NCBI GenBank assembly: GCA_001661245.1
Contig: KV454011.1
Location: 1,328,724-1,392,723 of the forward strand
DNA length: 64,000 nucleotides
Reading direction: 5' to 3'
DNA from: Pachysolen tannophilus NRRL Y-2460
Taxonomy: Eukaryota; Ascomycota; Pichiomycetes; Alaninales; Pachysolenaceae
Made by a program: the position numbers and the translations under genes. The stretch's first letter is position 1. Each line of letters starts with the position of its first letter. Below are positions 52,172-62,429 of the stretch, piece after piece. The notes under the pieces are model-generated. The model was given only the letters and a program-made list of their open reading frames with translations, had not been told where the DNA came from and searched no databases.

Positions 52172-53130
52172 ATGTCTGAAGAAGAAGTGAAAGATAAATC
52201 AGTTGAGCCAGTTGCCTCAGTTGATTCAACTGAGGAATCCGGTGAAAGTCAATTGAGTAAAGAAGAAAGATTAGAACAAGCTAGGAAAAAAGTATGTTTT
52301 ATAAATTAAATAAAATTAAGTAAATGTTGAGTATAATTACTAACAAGTTAAAACACTAATTTTTTGGTTTTTTTTTGAGTTTTATTGATCAATAGTTTGA
52401 GGAGTTGAAGAAGAAAAAGAATAAGAAAAAAAAGAATAAGAAGAAGAGTAAGGAAGAAGAGCTGAAACTGGAAGAAGAACTTAAGGAAGCAGAAGCTGAG
52501 TTAGAAGCTGAAAAGGAAGAAGAAGAAGAAACAGAAGAAAAAGAAGAGGAACAAACAGAAGAGGCGACAGAGAAAAAAGATGATGGTATAGAGCCTGAAA
52601 CGAAAACGTTGAATTGGCTGGAAGAAATCCAAAAACTGCCACTGTCGGATAATAGTAGTCACAATAGTGACCACAATAGTGGTCATGAAAACGACAATGG
52701 TGATGACGAATTAAAAGAAACAGTAAAGAATCAAGAACAAGAAATTTCCAAATTAAAGAAAGAAACTACAGATTTGAAACTTGAAAGAATCCAATTATTG
52801 GAAAAAATAGAATCTTTAGAATTAACAGTCAAGAAATTGAATAGATCACTTCAATTCAGTAAAACTGACCAACCAAACGTATACCAATCAGACTACAATA
52901 GCGACTTATCGTTATCTCCAGATAACTTTGACCCCATGTCTTCTGGAATCGCTGATACCGGTACTAGACCACCAAGCTTTGTTAAAACCCCATCTTTCCA
53001 AAACATCAATATGCCAATGCAAGCAGATGAGGTTGTGGATATGAGAGAACGCCTCATGAAATGGAAAAACTGGCAGATAGACATGACACACTGGAGAACT
53101 ATAGGCTCAGGCCCTATCTTGGAATTCTGA
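52172..53130 (+). CDS. BUG1: BUG1-like cis-Golgi coiled-coil protein, one intron
   Basis: The spliced protein is 284 aa: exon 1 52172-52291, exon 2 52396-53130. It begins MSEEEVKDKSVEP, has a K-rich patch (about 41-60), acidic repeats, a coiled coil at about 140-185 (KNQEQEISKLKKETTDLKLE) and a conserved tail, MRERLMKWKNWQIDMTHWRT, ending GPILEF. This layout matches S. cerevisiae Bug1, which pairs with the GRASP homolog Grh1 in ER-to-Golgi transport and is the GM130 counterpart; the hydrophobic C-terminus would bind the Grh1 PDZ domain. Gene order supports it: BUG1 lies between GET3 and SNU23 in S. cerevisiae and all three are here. The sequence alone is suggestive, the context makes it likely. 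Confidence 0.7.
52292..52395 (+). other. Spliceosomal intron of BUG1-like gene (104 nt)
   Basis: Canonical donor GTATGT at 52292, perfect TACTAAC at 52338-52344, acceptor AATAG ending 52395. It falls between codons 40 and 41. Confidence 0.9.
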
Positions 53131-53499
53131 AAAAGTCACCTTCTTGTCGTTATCGTTGTCGTCACCGTTGTCGTCACAGTTATCGCTTCCAAAAAAGAGC
53201 GAGAGAAAGAAAATAATAACCAAAAGTCGTGGTTTAAAATACCAAATCAAAAATGCCAACCTAAAGTAGTGTTTAAGAACCCAATTTCTAAATTAGGAAA
53301 TTTTTTTTTTGTTGAAAAATTTTTTTTTTTTTTTAAATAAAAAAAAAATCGTTAAAATTTGTATGGTAATTTTTTTGTATATGTGTTTTCTAAGAGTTTT
53401 TATTAATAATTATTAGATTAGATATTAAAAGAAAAAAAGAGTGATTTTCTTTTTTTTTTTTTCGTTGAAGAAGATATATTTTTCTTTTTGTAGTTGAAT
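53131..53499. promoter_or_regulatory. Intergenic with TIF34 promoter
   Basis: A 369-bp spacer. It starts with an imperfect TCGTTGTCGTCACCG tandem (53145-53186) just past the BUG1 stop, followed by T-runs. An exact RRPE, TGAAAAATTTT, is at 53313-53323, about 177 bp before the TIF34 ATG. Confidence 0.5.
53313..53323 (+). promoter_or_regulatory. RRPE element upstream of TIF34
   Basis: Exact TGAAAAATTTT followed by a T-run. Typical of genes for ribosome biogenesis and translation. Confidence 0.5.
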
Positions 53500-54549
53500 A
53501 TGAGACCAATTATGTTAAAAGGACATGAGCGTTCGTTAACTCAAGTTAAATTTAATAGGGAGGGGGATTTATTATTTTCTGTTGCTAAAGATAAATCTGC
53601 ATCTGTTTGGTATTCTTTTAATGGAGAAAGATTAGGTACTTTTGAAGGTCATATTGGTACTATTTGGTCGATTGATGTTGATTCTAAGACTGAGTTAGCT
53701 GTGACTGGGTCTGCTGATTTTTCTGCTAAATTATGGGAGGTTAATAATGGTAAATGTATAAAGACATGGAAATTAAAGACACCAGCTAAAAGAGTTGAAT
53801 TTTCACCAAATAATGATAAATTATTAATTGTTACTGATCAAGTTATGGGTGAAAAGGGAACAATAACAATTTTACCTATAAATTCAAATTTTGAAACAAG
53901 AGAAGAACAAACTGATGAACCTTTATTAATTATAGAAACCGCTGAAGGTGCTGAAAAAGTTACAGTTGCTGGTTGGTCATATCTGGGTAAATATATTATT
54001 GCAGGTCATTCAAATGGAGTAGTTTCTAAATATGATGCTGAAACTGGAGAATTACATAAAACTGTAAAAGTTCATGATTTAACAATAACTGATTTACAAT
54101 TTTCACAAGATAAAACATATTTTATAACTTCATCAAAGGATAAAACCGCTCATATTTTGGATGTTGATACTCTTACAATCATGAAAACTTATGAAGCAGA
54201 TGCACCAATGAATTCTGCATGTATTACTCCAGTGAAAAATTTCGTCATATTAGGAGGTGGTCAAGATGCAAGAGATGTTACTACAACTTCTTCAAAACAA
54301 GGTAAATTTGAAGCAAGATTTTATCATAAAATTTTTGAAGATGAAATTGGAAGAGTTAAAGGTCATTTTGGTCCTTTAAATTATGTTGCTATTCATCCAA
54401 ATGGTACAATGTACGCTTCAGGAGGAGAAGATGGGTTTGTTAGACTTCATCATTTTGATAAATCTTATTACGATTTTAAGTATGACGTTGAAAGAACCGC
54501 TGAAGCTACAGGTGCAGTTGAAGTTAAAACCCCAGAAATTACAGCTTAA
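53500..54549 (+). CDS. TIF34: TIF34, eIF3 subunit i
   Basis: A 349-aa WD40 beta-propeller, the eIF3i subunit that scaffolds Rpg1/Prt1 in translation initiation. It begins [19 protein letters not shown]. Further blades show [71 protein letters not shown] and [15 protein letters not shown] with [14 protein letters not shown]. Length equals S. cerevisiae (347 aa). The ATG at 53500 is used, since the open frame begins two codons earlier with TTG. One CTG codon at 53983-53985 sits in the turn WSY(CTG)GKYIIAGH, where serine fits better than leucine. Confidence 0.97.
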   Translation: MRPIMLKGHERSLTQVKFNREGDLLFSVAKDKSASVWYSFNGERLGTFEGHIGTIWSIDVDSKTELAVTGSADFSAKLWEVNNGKCIKTWKLKTPAKRVEFSPNNDKLLIVTDQVMGEKGTITILPINSNFETREEQTDEPLLIIETAEGAEKVTVAGWSYLGKYIIAGHSNGVVSKYDAETGELHKTVKVHDLTITDLQFSQDKTYFITSSKDKTAHILDVDTLTIMKTYEADAPMNSACITPVKNFVILGGGQDARDVTTTSSKQGKFEARFYHKIFEDEIGRVKGHFGPLNYVAIHPNGTMYASGGEDGFVRLHHFDKSYYDFKYDVERTAEATGAVEVKTPEITA

Positions 54550-54697
54550 AAATATATATTAATATTTTTTTAAATGTTTCTATATAACCTTTATATATAT
54601 ATATATATATATATATAAGATTATAATTTGATTTATAGGTCATTTATTAATTTCTCATTATCACATTTATTTCCAACCTTCCTTCAAACCTAGTCAA

Positions 54698-54874
54698 CTA
54701 TTTACCAGAATTAGCTTCCTCTGCCAGTGCTTTTTTCTTGGCAATTTTCTCTTGTAAAGCCTTTGCCTGTTCTTCTAATCTTTTCTTTGGATCACCTTCT
54801 TGCTTTTTCTTTGAATTTTGTTGTTTTTTCAAATTTTTTTGTCTTGCTAAATCTCTTTGATTACCTCTAGTCAT
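54698..54874 (-). CDS. SERF/4F5-family small protein
   Basis: A 58-aa protein: MTRGNQRDLARQKNLKKQQ, then a K-rich middle and an Ala/Glu helix ending NSGK. The N-terminal RGNQRDLARQKNLKKQ block is the signature of the SERF/4F5 family; the S. cerevisiae member is YDL085C-A. Human SERF1A and worm MOAG-4 promote amyloid formation; the yeast role is unclear. It overlaps no other gene and sits convergent with TIF34 (148 bp apart). Confidence 0.9.
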   Translation of the reverse strand: MTRGNQRDLARQKNLKKQQNSKKKQEGDPKKRLEEQAKALQEKIAKKKALAEEANSGK

Positions 54875-55384
54875 GATTCAATTTTATCCTTTCCCTTCAC
54901 CTACTATTCAAAGCCCGAAAAGCCCAAAAGCCTAAACGCCAAAAATGCAAAAAAAAAAAAAAAATTCAAATCAACTCTGATGAGTTAAAACTTCACCATC
55001 AAATCTTTTCAAATAAACACTTTGCCGGGAAAAGATACTTCTGGAAGAAAAGAGTTTTAAAACGTGAAAAAAAAATTAATATTAACAATTCAACAGAATT
55101 ACTTAATTGGGTAATTAAAGCTATTTAAGTTTCCTAAAACGAATTAAAATTTCCTAGTTTGGGCTAGAACTTTCCTAATTAGTACCGATGAACCAAGTAA
55201 CGACGATATAATTTATAACTAACGTTAATATGGTTTCTGTTAAAAGTTATTGAAACTTGGTTTTAGTTGTAGTTGTAGTTTAATCAGTTTACAATTGGCT
55301 ATTATGAAAGCTTTGGTTGTTTTGTGATTTGTTTTTTTGAGCTATATATACTACATGAATTTTTTTTCGGGGGGTTTATTGGGT
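54875..55384. other. Intergenic between SERF gene and SNU23
   Basis: Upstream region of the SERF gene, downstream of SNU23, both minus strand. AT-rich with repeated TTTCCTA words (55128-55175). No gene seen. Confidence 0.4.
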
Positions 55385-56038
55385 TTATTGCTGGCCGCCA
55401 AAACCTGAAAATCCCATCATCTTCATCATCATATCATCATCATTATCATTATCATTATCATTACTTGCTTTTTTTTGTTTCAACTTTTGTCTTTTCTTTG
55501 CTTGCTTTTGCTTTGTACGTTCTTTCTCTTTTTCTTCAAAAATTTTTCTCATTTCAATTCTTTTTTTCAAATTAAAACCTTCATCTTTCTCTAAAGCTTC
55601 CTTATCCTTCAACTGCTTCAATTTAGTTACACGATCTATAATCATTTCAAGTGTTATATCTTTATTATTATTTTCAATTTCATAATCAAATCCAGAATTT
55701 GAATAATGTTGCTTTGAATTCAAATGTTCAATAAATTCCAAATTATTCTTAAAAGTTAAATTACAAACATCACAATAAAAACCAACGCTTTTACCCCTCT
55801 TACCAGTAGCATCCGCCAGTTGTAAAGAAACTAATGATATCTTATTCAAATCATCAATTTGTTGTAAATTATCTAATCTTTTTTTATAAAAATCATATTT
55901 CTTCATTGTTGTCTTTTCATCATCCTCAACAACTCCAACACCTCTTCTTTTCTGTCTTTTCTCATACGCTACTCGCGCATACTCATCCTTATCCCATTGC
56001 CTTCTCCCAAACGATAACTCAGACTTCTTATCACTCAT
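55385..56038 (-). CDS. SNU23: SNU23, U4/U6.U5 tri-snRNP zinc-finger protein
   Basis: A 217-aa spliceosomal protein of the U4/U6.U5 tri-snRNP B-complex group. FGRRQWDKDEYA at the N-terminus and the C2H2 finger FYCDVCNLTFKNNLEFIEHLNSKQH-like segment (C89, C92, H105, H111) match S. cerevisiae Snu23, as does the short C-terminal MMGFSGF. A KQKQAKKRQKLKQKK basic stretch precedes a (DN)n run. The ATG at 56038 is chosen because the family start SDKK...FGRR follows; the frame extends further upstream without an ATG. Third member of the GET3-BUG1-SNU23 block. Confidence 0.94.
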   Translation of the reverse strand: MSDKKSELSFGRRQWDKDEYARVAYEKRQKRRGVGVVEDDEKTTMKKYDFYKKRLDNLQQIDDLNKISLVSLQLADATGKRGKSVGFYCDVCNLTFKNNLEFIEHLNSKQHYSNSGFDYEIENNNKDITLEMIIDRVTKLKQLKDKEALEKDEGFNLKKRIEMRKIFEEKEKERTKQKQAKKRQKLKQKKASNDNDNDNDDDMMMKMMGFSGFGGQQ

Positions 56039-56344
56039 CTTTTTTTTTTTTTTTCCATTTAATTCCAATCAATTTATACAACTTTACTAAACTCTTCGTA
56101 TTAAAAAGTATTTTGAAAAGTCGTGTTTCCCCTCTTCTTTTTTTATATATACATTTATATGAAAAGTTGAAAATTTTATTTGACAAAGACATTTTCTTGT
56201 ATTTTCCATTAATTTATTCATCGAAAATAGTTGGTTAATAGGAAGTTATCAGTATTGGGTATTAGGTAGAAGGTAATAGTAGGTCTAGAAGTTGTATTTT
56301 CTTTAAAAAAAAATTTTTTTTCGTTTAAATAAAGACCATCAAAA
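56039..56344. promoter_or_regulatory. Divergent promoter, SNU23 / TIM22
   Basis: A 306-bp shared upstream region with T/A runs at 56041-56051 and 56303-56322. No distinct named motif. Confidence 0.4.
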
Positions 56345-56896
56345 ATGAATAATAATGGGATATATTCTTCTAGTAATAATCAACAAAAATCAATGGCTGA
56401 AATGACTCCAGAAGAACAAGCAGAAGTTGGAGCAAAGGCAATGATTGATTTTATGCAATCTTGTCCTGGTAAAACTGTAATTAGTGGTGTTTCAGGTTTT
56501 GTCCTTGGTGGATTTTTTGGACTTTTCATGGCTTCAATGACTTATGATGTCCCACTTGCAGGTGGTGTATCACATATAAGTGATTTACCATTTAAACAAC
56601 AAGTAAAATTACAATTTGCAGATATGGGGAAAAGATCGTATAGCTCAGCCAAGAACTTTGGATACATAGGTGCCATCTATTCAGGGGTGGAATGTTCTGT
56701 GGAATCATTTAGAGCTAAAAATGATATATATAACGGTGTTATTGCTGGATGTATCACTGGTGGTGGATTGGCAATAAGTGGTGGACCTCAAGCCGCATTA
56801 TTTGGATGTGCTGGGTTTGCTGCATTCTCAACAGCTATTGATCTATACTTGAGATCAGATATGAAAATGCCTCCTAAAAACGATTATGATGATTAA
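56345..56896 (+). CDS. TIM22: TIM22, mitochondrial carrier translocase channel
   Basis: A 183-aa inner-membrane channel that inserts metabolite carriers. It shows [21 protein letters not shown], four predicted membrane spans beginning with [20 protein letters not shown], and the highly conserved block [19 protein letters not shown] then [17 protein letters not shown]40 and C117 correspond to the S. cerevisiae Tim22 cysteines that form an intramolecular disulfide. Length is normal (207 in S. cerevisiae, with a longer N-terminus). Confidence 0.95.
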   Translation: MNNNGIYSSSNNQQKSMAEMTPEEQAEVGAKAMIDFMQSCPGKTVISGVSGFVLGGFFGLFMASMTYDVPLAGGVSHISDLPFKQQVKLQFADMGKRSYSSAKNFGYIGAIYSGVECSVESFRAKNDIYNGVIAGCITGGGLAISGGPQAALFGCAGFAAFSTAIDLYLRSDMKMPPKNDYDD

Positions 56897-57168
56897 TTAA
56901 TATAAAATTACCATAAAGCTTTTATTGTTTTATTTTTTTTGCTCATTTGTGTGTTACTTTAAGTTTATAGGAAAGGTTTATAAAGAAAATAATGTTCATG
57001 TATATATACAAAATATGAATCCAAAAGAGCGGTGAAGTGGATTAATTTAAAATCTATTAAACAAAGTCTCTGAAAATCTCTTGTAGTACAAAAAATATAA
57101 TTAAACAAAAAAGAAAGAAAAAAAAAAAGTAATGCGATGCGATGATGTGATTGAATTTTATTTTTTAA

Positions 57169-60100
57169 CTATTTCCCAATTATTCTCAAAAATAAATAAG
57201 AAACACATCCAACAAATCTGAAAAGTGCCATAAAAGCAACTAACCACAATATAACAGTTAAGAACACACTAGTATTTGTTGAAAGGTAACCTGAATCGTC
57301 CGTACTATCATTCCAACCTAATTGGTCAATACCACCAGTTTCTAAGACTATTGCAATAATTACAAAATTTGAAAACATCCAAAATAAAACTGTCATTGAT
57401 CTAATAAATGCATAATAATCTTTTTTCTTTTCTTCAGGATCAATTTTTTTAATTTTTTCTTCATCATTTGGATTTTTTAATAATACATTAATTTGTTCAG
57501 TATATGAATTATCAATATCTTCAGCAAATGTTGGAATATCAACTTCTAATTTACCAGAAGAAGAAGTCTTGGCAACACCTAAATCAAGCTTTATTGAATT
57601 ATCTCCCTTTGTACCCCAAGAAATATCATGGATATTACAAAAAGCATAAATATTTAATACATTCACATATGATGGTGAAAGTAAAAGATATTGTACAAAT
57701 GAAGTAAACATATGCCATGGATCTAAAAATAAAAATGCTCCAAGAAAATATAATAAATATGTAGAACATGTTGCCACTATTAAATCTCTAAATTTTGTAG
57801 AAGTAAATATCATTGAAACTGTAAATTCACTTGTTTCAGAAATTATATCTTTAATTGCATATACTGACATATATATGGCTGCAAAAATCATATATGCCAT
57901 TAATATTGCAAAAAAAATAGATATAACAATATAAAACATTTCTGTTCCTTTTGGTCTATTACCAAATGATAAAATAAATGTTGTAACTAATGATGCTAAA
58001 TATAACCATAAAAGAATGACTGAAAGAATATTTCCTGGTGCAAAATCTAAATCTGTTTCACTTAAATCAACAGTTAAAATTCTGAAAACTAAAAAATAAG
58101 ACCCTAATGAAAACCATGATACTAATAAACTTAAAATTTGATAAACAAGTTGAACATGAAGGAAAAATTTCCTTATAATAGAATGTGCAGATCCATAAAT
58201 TTTATAAAAATGAGAAACACTATAGATTGCAGCGAAAAAGGAACCATTTAACCATCTTCTTCTTTGTAAAATGAATTCAGGTAATCTTTCTGGAACATCC
58301 GTGGTGGCAGATGCTGCTTTCACATATTTTAAAACCCATCTACAATCTCTCTTTGCAACCAATTCAAAACACAAGATTCTATCTTCTGCTAAATACATAT
58401 TTGCAGTGAATATACCAGAGGAAGAATCATGTAATGATTCTCCTTTAAAGTAAGAACTTAAAGGTCCTTCACCAGTAACATCATTTTGTAATGCCACATA
58501 TCTATAAGCAGAAAAGGCACCTGGTAAAACTGTAACAAATCCAAACACACTTTCCATTGGTTTATCCAAAATATTAGAAGTCTTGTATTCAAAATTTTGA
58601 GCAGCAACCAAAGGATTAATCAATAACAGACCTCCTTTCCCTAAACTTGCTTTAATTTCACCACATGATCCAGCAACTGAAGGATTTCTATCAAAAGATT
58701 TCCACAAATGATAAATTGAATCACTTGAAGGCTGAGTACCAGCATCTAATAAAACAACAATATTTGGATCTAATATTGGACCAAAAGCTTGAAAACACCA
58801 TCTATGAGAATTAATTTTTTTTTGATTTTTTTCTTTTAAACAAAATAAAAGTTGAACAGGTGTAGTCTTTTCTGTAGTTAATTTAACCATATCATCTTTA
58901 ATAGAAGAAATACCAACCATTGATGTATATTCGTATATATGACTAACAACAGCTTTATCATTAACCATATTTTTGGCAAAACCTTCTTGATAGACACCAA
59001 GTGCAGCTAATAAAGCTCTTGCCCTTGGATTTATTATAGTTCTACCATCACTAACAATACAAACAACAATTTTTTTCCAAGCATCAGGTCCCCAAGTACT
59101 ACTACGTTTTTTACTCATCAAATATTTGATATTTTTTAAGACACCTTTTAAAGTTCTTGCTAATAATACATCTGATTCGTTATACATTGTAATAACAATC
59201 ATTATTTCAGTTACTCTAGGTTCTTTGTAACATTTTTGCCTCAAGGTAAAATTAGAATAAACAAATTCTGAAGGATCACATGTAGCTGCTTGATAACGCA
59301 TAAATAAAAATTCTCTATCATGTTCAGTTAATGGTTCTGGATATTTTGCCAATAATTTTTGTGATACAGGACAATCCAAAACTAAGTTACCATTAATCAT
59401 TTGGACTTTTTTAATCATTGTCTTTCCTCTTCTCGGTTGTTGACCTTCAGCTGGAGGCATAATAATGTCCTGCTCATCTCCAAAATTACCCATTGTAACT
59501 ATTGGACTTTCTGAGCCATCACCATAATCATTTACAACAGATGTTTCTTTCAAATTAAATGGATCATCACTACCTGCTATATAACTTTGGTTATCATCGT
59601 CTTCCTGACTATCAACCACGGTTGTAGGCAGATCTTCTATAAAAGTGTTCAATTGATATGAATCACCACTTATAGGAAACGGAGCAAAATCATTTTCAAA
59701 TTGATCTTGTTCATCATACTGATAAGGTTCAAACGCATCAAAGTAATTATTAGGCCGCAGTTTATTAATATTATTATTATTATTATTAATATTATTGTTG
59801 TTCCCATTTGTGAAAAAATCGTTGTTATTTCTTATAAATGGAACATTTGTGCTACTACCATTTTGTTGTAAGGGGTTTGTATCCATAACATAGGAATTGC
59901 GGTATGGATTATCCAACTCTAAATCATCATCATCATTTTCGTTTAAAGAAGGAGCATAATTTTGAGAAACTGGGAACCCACCTAACCGTGGAGATCTCAG
60001 GCCATTATTATAATTTCTATTCACAATAGAACTTGACCTTGTTGGTGGTAATGCACTATAATAATTATCGTTTGTTCTATAATCCGTGTTGTTATAATAG

Positions 60101-60204
60101 GACGTGTCAGCTACATCTCCATAATGATTATTTCTATTTGGACTCACACTATAAGCCGATTGTCTCGAAGGACTATTCTGAGAACTTATATAAACTCCAG
60201 ACAG

Positions 60205-60235
<31 letters not shown>

Positions 60236-60591
60236 TGATCAAATTGATCAAGTTGCCTCAGTCGTTGATGTAAATCATGATCACTTGTACTATGATTGTT
60301 TCTTGTTCCCAAGTTACTAAGCGGAATTGGCCGGTATGATTGAGGTAAAGGTTGAATCGATTGAAACCTATTTGCACCAGAGTTAACACCAGCATTTGCA
60401 CCAGTACTTCTATCTTGCACTCCTGTGACTTGAGGTCCATGAATATTTATCTGTGGTGGGACTGGTGGACCTCGATTATTTACAACATTTTGAGTTCGAC
60501 TACCATAATAATAATCAGGAATAGAATCATCACCTTCTTCACTTCCTTCTGAAAAATTGCGCTGATTGCCCTGATTATAATTATAGCTCAT
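57169..60591 (-). CDS. Chitin synthase, class I/II (CHS1/CHS2/CHS8-like)
   Basis: A 1140-aa integral membrane chitin synthase. The disordered N-terminal third (1-400) has a poly-Q run near residues 118-129 and N/Y/D-rich sequence. The CS1 catalytic domain follows: GKTMIKKVQMINGNLVLDCP, EIMIVITMYNESDVLLARTL, VVLLDAGTQPSSDSIYHLWK, the acceptor loop LAEDRILCFEL near 735 and the QRRRW motif (FILQRRRWLNGSFF) near 776. At least six membrane spans close the protein, with SWGTKGDN before the last pair. Septum or repair chitin is the usual role. It belongs to the Chs1/Chs2-type division, not the CHS3 division also in this window; I lean to class I because of the long N-terminus. Confidence 0.9.
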
Positions 60592-60998
60592 TTATAGAGA
60601 CAACAATAAAATATACTGATGATGATATAATATCTCATAGAAATATATATATATATATATATATAGTTAGACAGATATATAGATATATAAATAAATATTT
60701 ATATAAATATATTTATTTGATTCTATATTTATCTTTTTGCTTTGGATCTAAAGTAAATAAGCGCGTGTACTAAAAAGGAAAAAATTGCAAAAAAAAAAAT
60801 TTCAGGACAAAAAGATGAAAAAAATACAACGACAACGACAACGACAACAACAACAACGAGACAGAAAAATAACGATTAGAAGTTGTTCTCAGTAGAAAGA
60901 GGTGATAGATAAAAAGAAATGTAGTGATTAATATTGTTATTCTAAATGAGAGTCTATTCAAAAAAAATCGTATATTCTATAAATTTATACAGTACAAT
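60592..60998. other. Intergenic between RPL9 and chitin synthase
   Basis: Upstream side of the chitin synthase gene, with RPL9 ending at the far end. A long TA/ATA tract lies at 60644-60718 and an (ACGACA)n / (AAC)n tract at 60828-60860. No gene seen. Confidence 0.45.
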
Positions 60999-61574
60999 TT
61001 ACTCGTCTTCGACAACAACACCTTTTTCAGAAACGTAGATACCATCCAAGAATTTACGGATATCCTTGTTTCTGACACGGCAGATTTGTTGGATATCAGC
61101 ACAAGTTTGTGAGACGTTTTCCAAAGAGTTACCGTAAACAACTAATTCATCCTTTTGAGCAGTTGAGATTTCAGCAGTTACACCTTCCAAGATCTTAACT
61201 AATCTAACTTTCTTGTCACCCAAAAAGTTTCTAATTTCAACAAAGTTTTGACCTTCTTGTTCAACAATGTTGACGTTAATTGGGAAATGCGCATAAACAA
61301 ATCTCATCTTGTACTTGTAACCTTTAGTAACACCAGTGATTAAGTTTGCAACCAAAGACTTGACAGTTCTTAAAGCAGCAACATGCTTTCTGTCACCATT
61401 GTGAACAGTGATCTTGATAGCATTTTCAGAAGTCTTAGCAAAAGTAACATCAATGTGCTTGAAATCTTTTGTTAATTGACCTCTTGGACCAGTAACGGTA
61501 ACAACTCTAGCCTTAATGACAACAGTTACACCTGCTGGAATTGCTAATATTTGATCAGTTTGAATATACTTCAT
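60999..61574 (-). CDS. RPL9: RPL9, cytosolic ribosomal protein uL6
   Basis: A 191-aa large-subunit protein. MKYIQTDQILAIPAGVTVVI opens it, followed by VTGPRGQLTKDFKHIDVTF, VTKGYKYKMRFVYAHFPINV, NFLGDKKVRLVKILEGV and QQICRVRNKDIRKFLDGIYV. Length is identical to S. cerevisiae Rpl9. The ATG at 61574 is used; an upstream GTG is in frame but not a yeast start. Codons are strongly biased. An A/T RRPE-like element lies upstream. Confidence 0.97.
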   Translation of the reverse strand: MKYIQTDQILAIPAGVTVVIKARVVTVTGPRGQLTKDFKHIDVTFAKTSENAIKITVHNGDRKHVAALRTVKSLVANLITGVTKGYKYKMRFVYAHFPINVNIVEQEGQNFVEIRNFLGDKKVRLVKILEGVTAEISTAQKDELVVYGNSLENVSQTCADIQQICRVRNKDIRKFLDGIYVSEKGVVVEDE

Positions 61575-62320
61575 CTTCACTTAATACTAATTATGATTTT
61601 GCCAAACGAATAATAATAGAAAAGAAAAAAATTTTTTATCAACTAAATTCTTGAATAATTTGGGGGAAGAAAAGAGGGATGCTCTCAGTAATAATTCACA
61701 CTGTTCGCCCATACAAAATTGGTGGTTAAAAAAAAAAAAAAAAGAAAAAAACGAAAAATTTTTTCAAGCTTAAAATTCGTGCATGAAACTACAAAAGTCT
61801 CAAAACGGAAATCTCGTTTGCGTTTTTATTTTTTTTTTTTTTTTTTTTTTTTTAATTTTTTAATTTTTAAATTTTATTTTCATTTTTAGCAGTCACAAAA
61901 AATAATTTAATTTTTATATTCATTCATATACTAAAATGCTTGGTTTGAATTTAAACTCAACTAAATTTAACTAAACTTATAAATAAAAATAATGCTGAAA
62001 TTTTGATGATACTGATAAAATCCCATCACAAAATACCTCTATGCCTATGGAAATAAAAAGTTTACACCTAGGGAACCTTTTTTCCTAAAAATAAATAAAT
62101 AGATAGAAAATGAAAATAAAAAAAAAAGAATCATTTATTCCTCAAAAGAGTTTTAACAGGTCAATATTTAAAACTTTCATCAAAGTTTTTAAAAAGCGCA
62201 GAAACCAGTCGCAGCCATATCTTTGATCATGGCGCGCCACGATGCTTCGCGTCAATTGAGTCTGCTGAACCACTTTTTTTCATATCGGAGGAAAAAAATA
62301 AACCAGTGCAGGTTTGTTTT

Positions 62321-62351
<31 letters not shown>

Positions 62352-62429
62352 CTTATCTTTTATATTTATTATTATCTTAGTTGTTAAATTGTAGTAATTT
62401 TTCCAATTTTTTCCCCTAAATTTATCAAT
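61575..62429. promoter_or_regulatory. RPL9 promoter and HAC1 3' flank
   Basis: An 855-bp spacer. GAAAAATTTTTTCAA at 61753-61767 is an AATTTT/RRPE-like element about 180 bp before the RPL9 ATG. Long T and A tracts lie at about 61829-61860 and 62319-62350. A palindrome TGGCGCGCCA is at 62227-62236, inside the word-rich stretch 62195-62265. No coding signal apart from HAC1 exon 2 at its edge. Confidence 0.5.
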
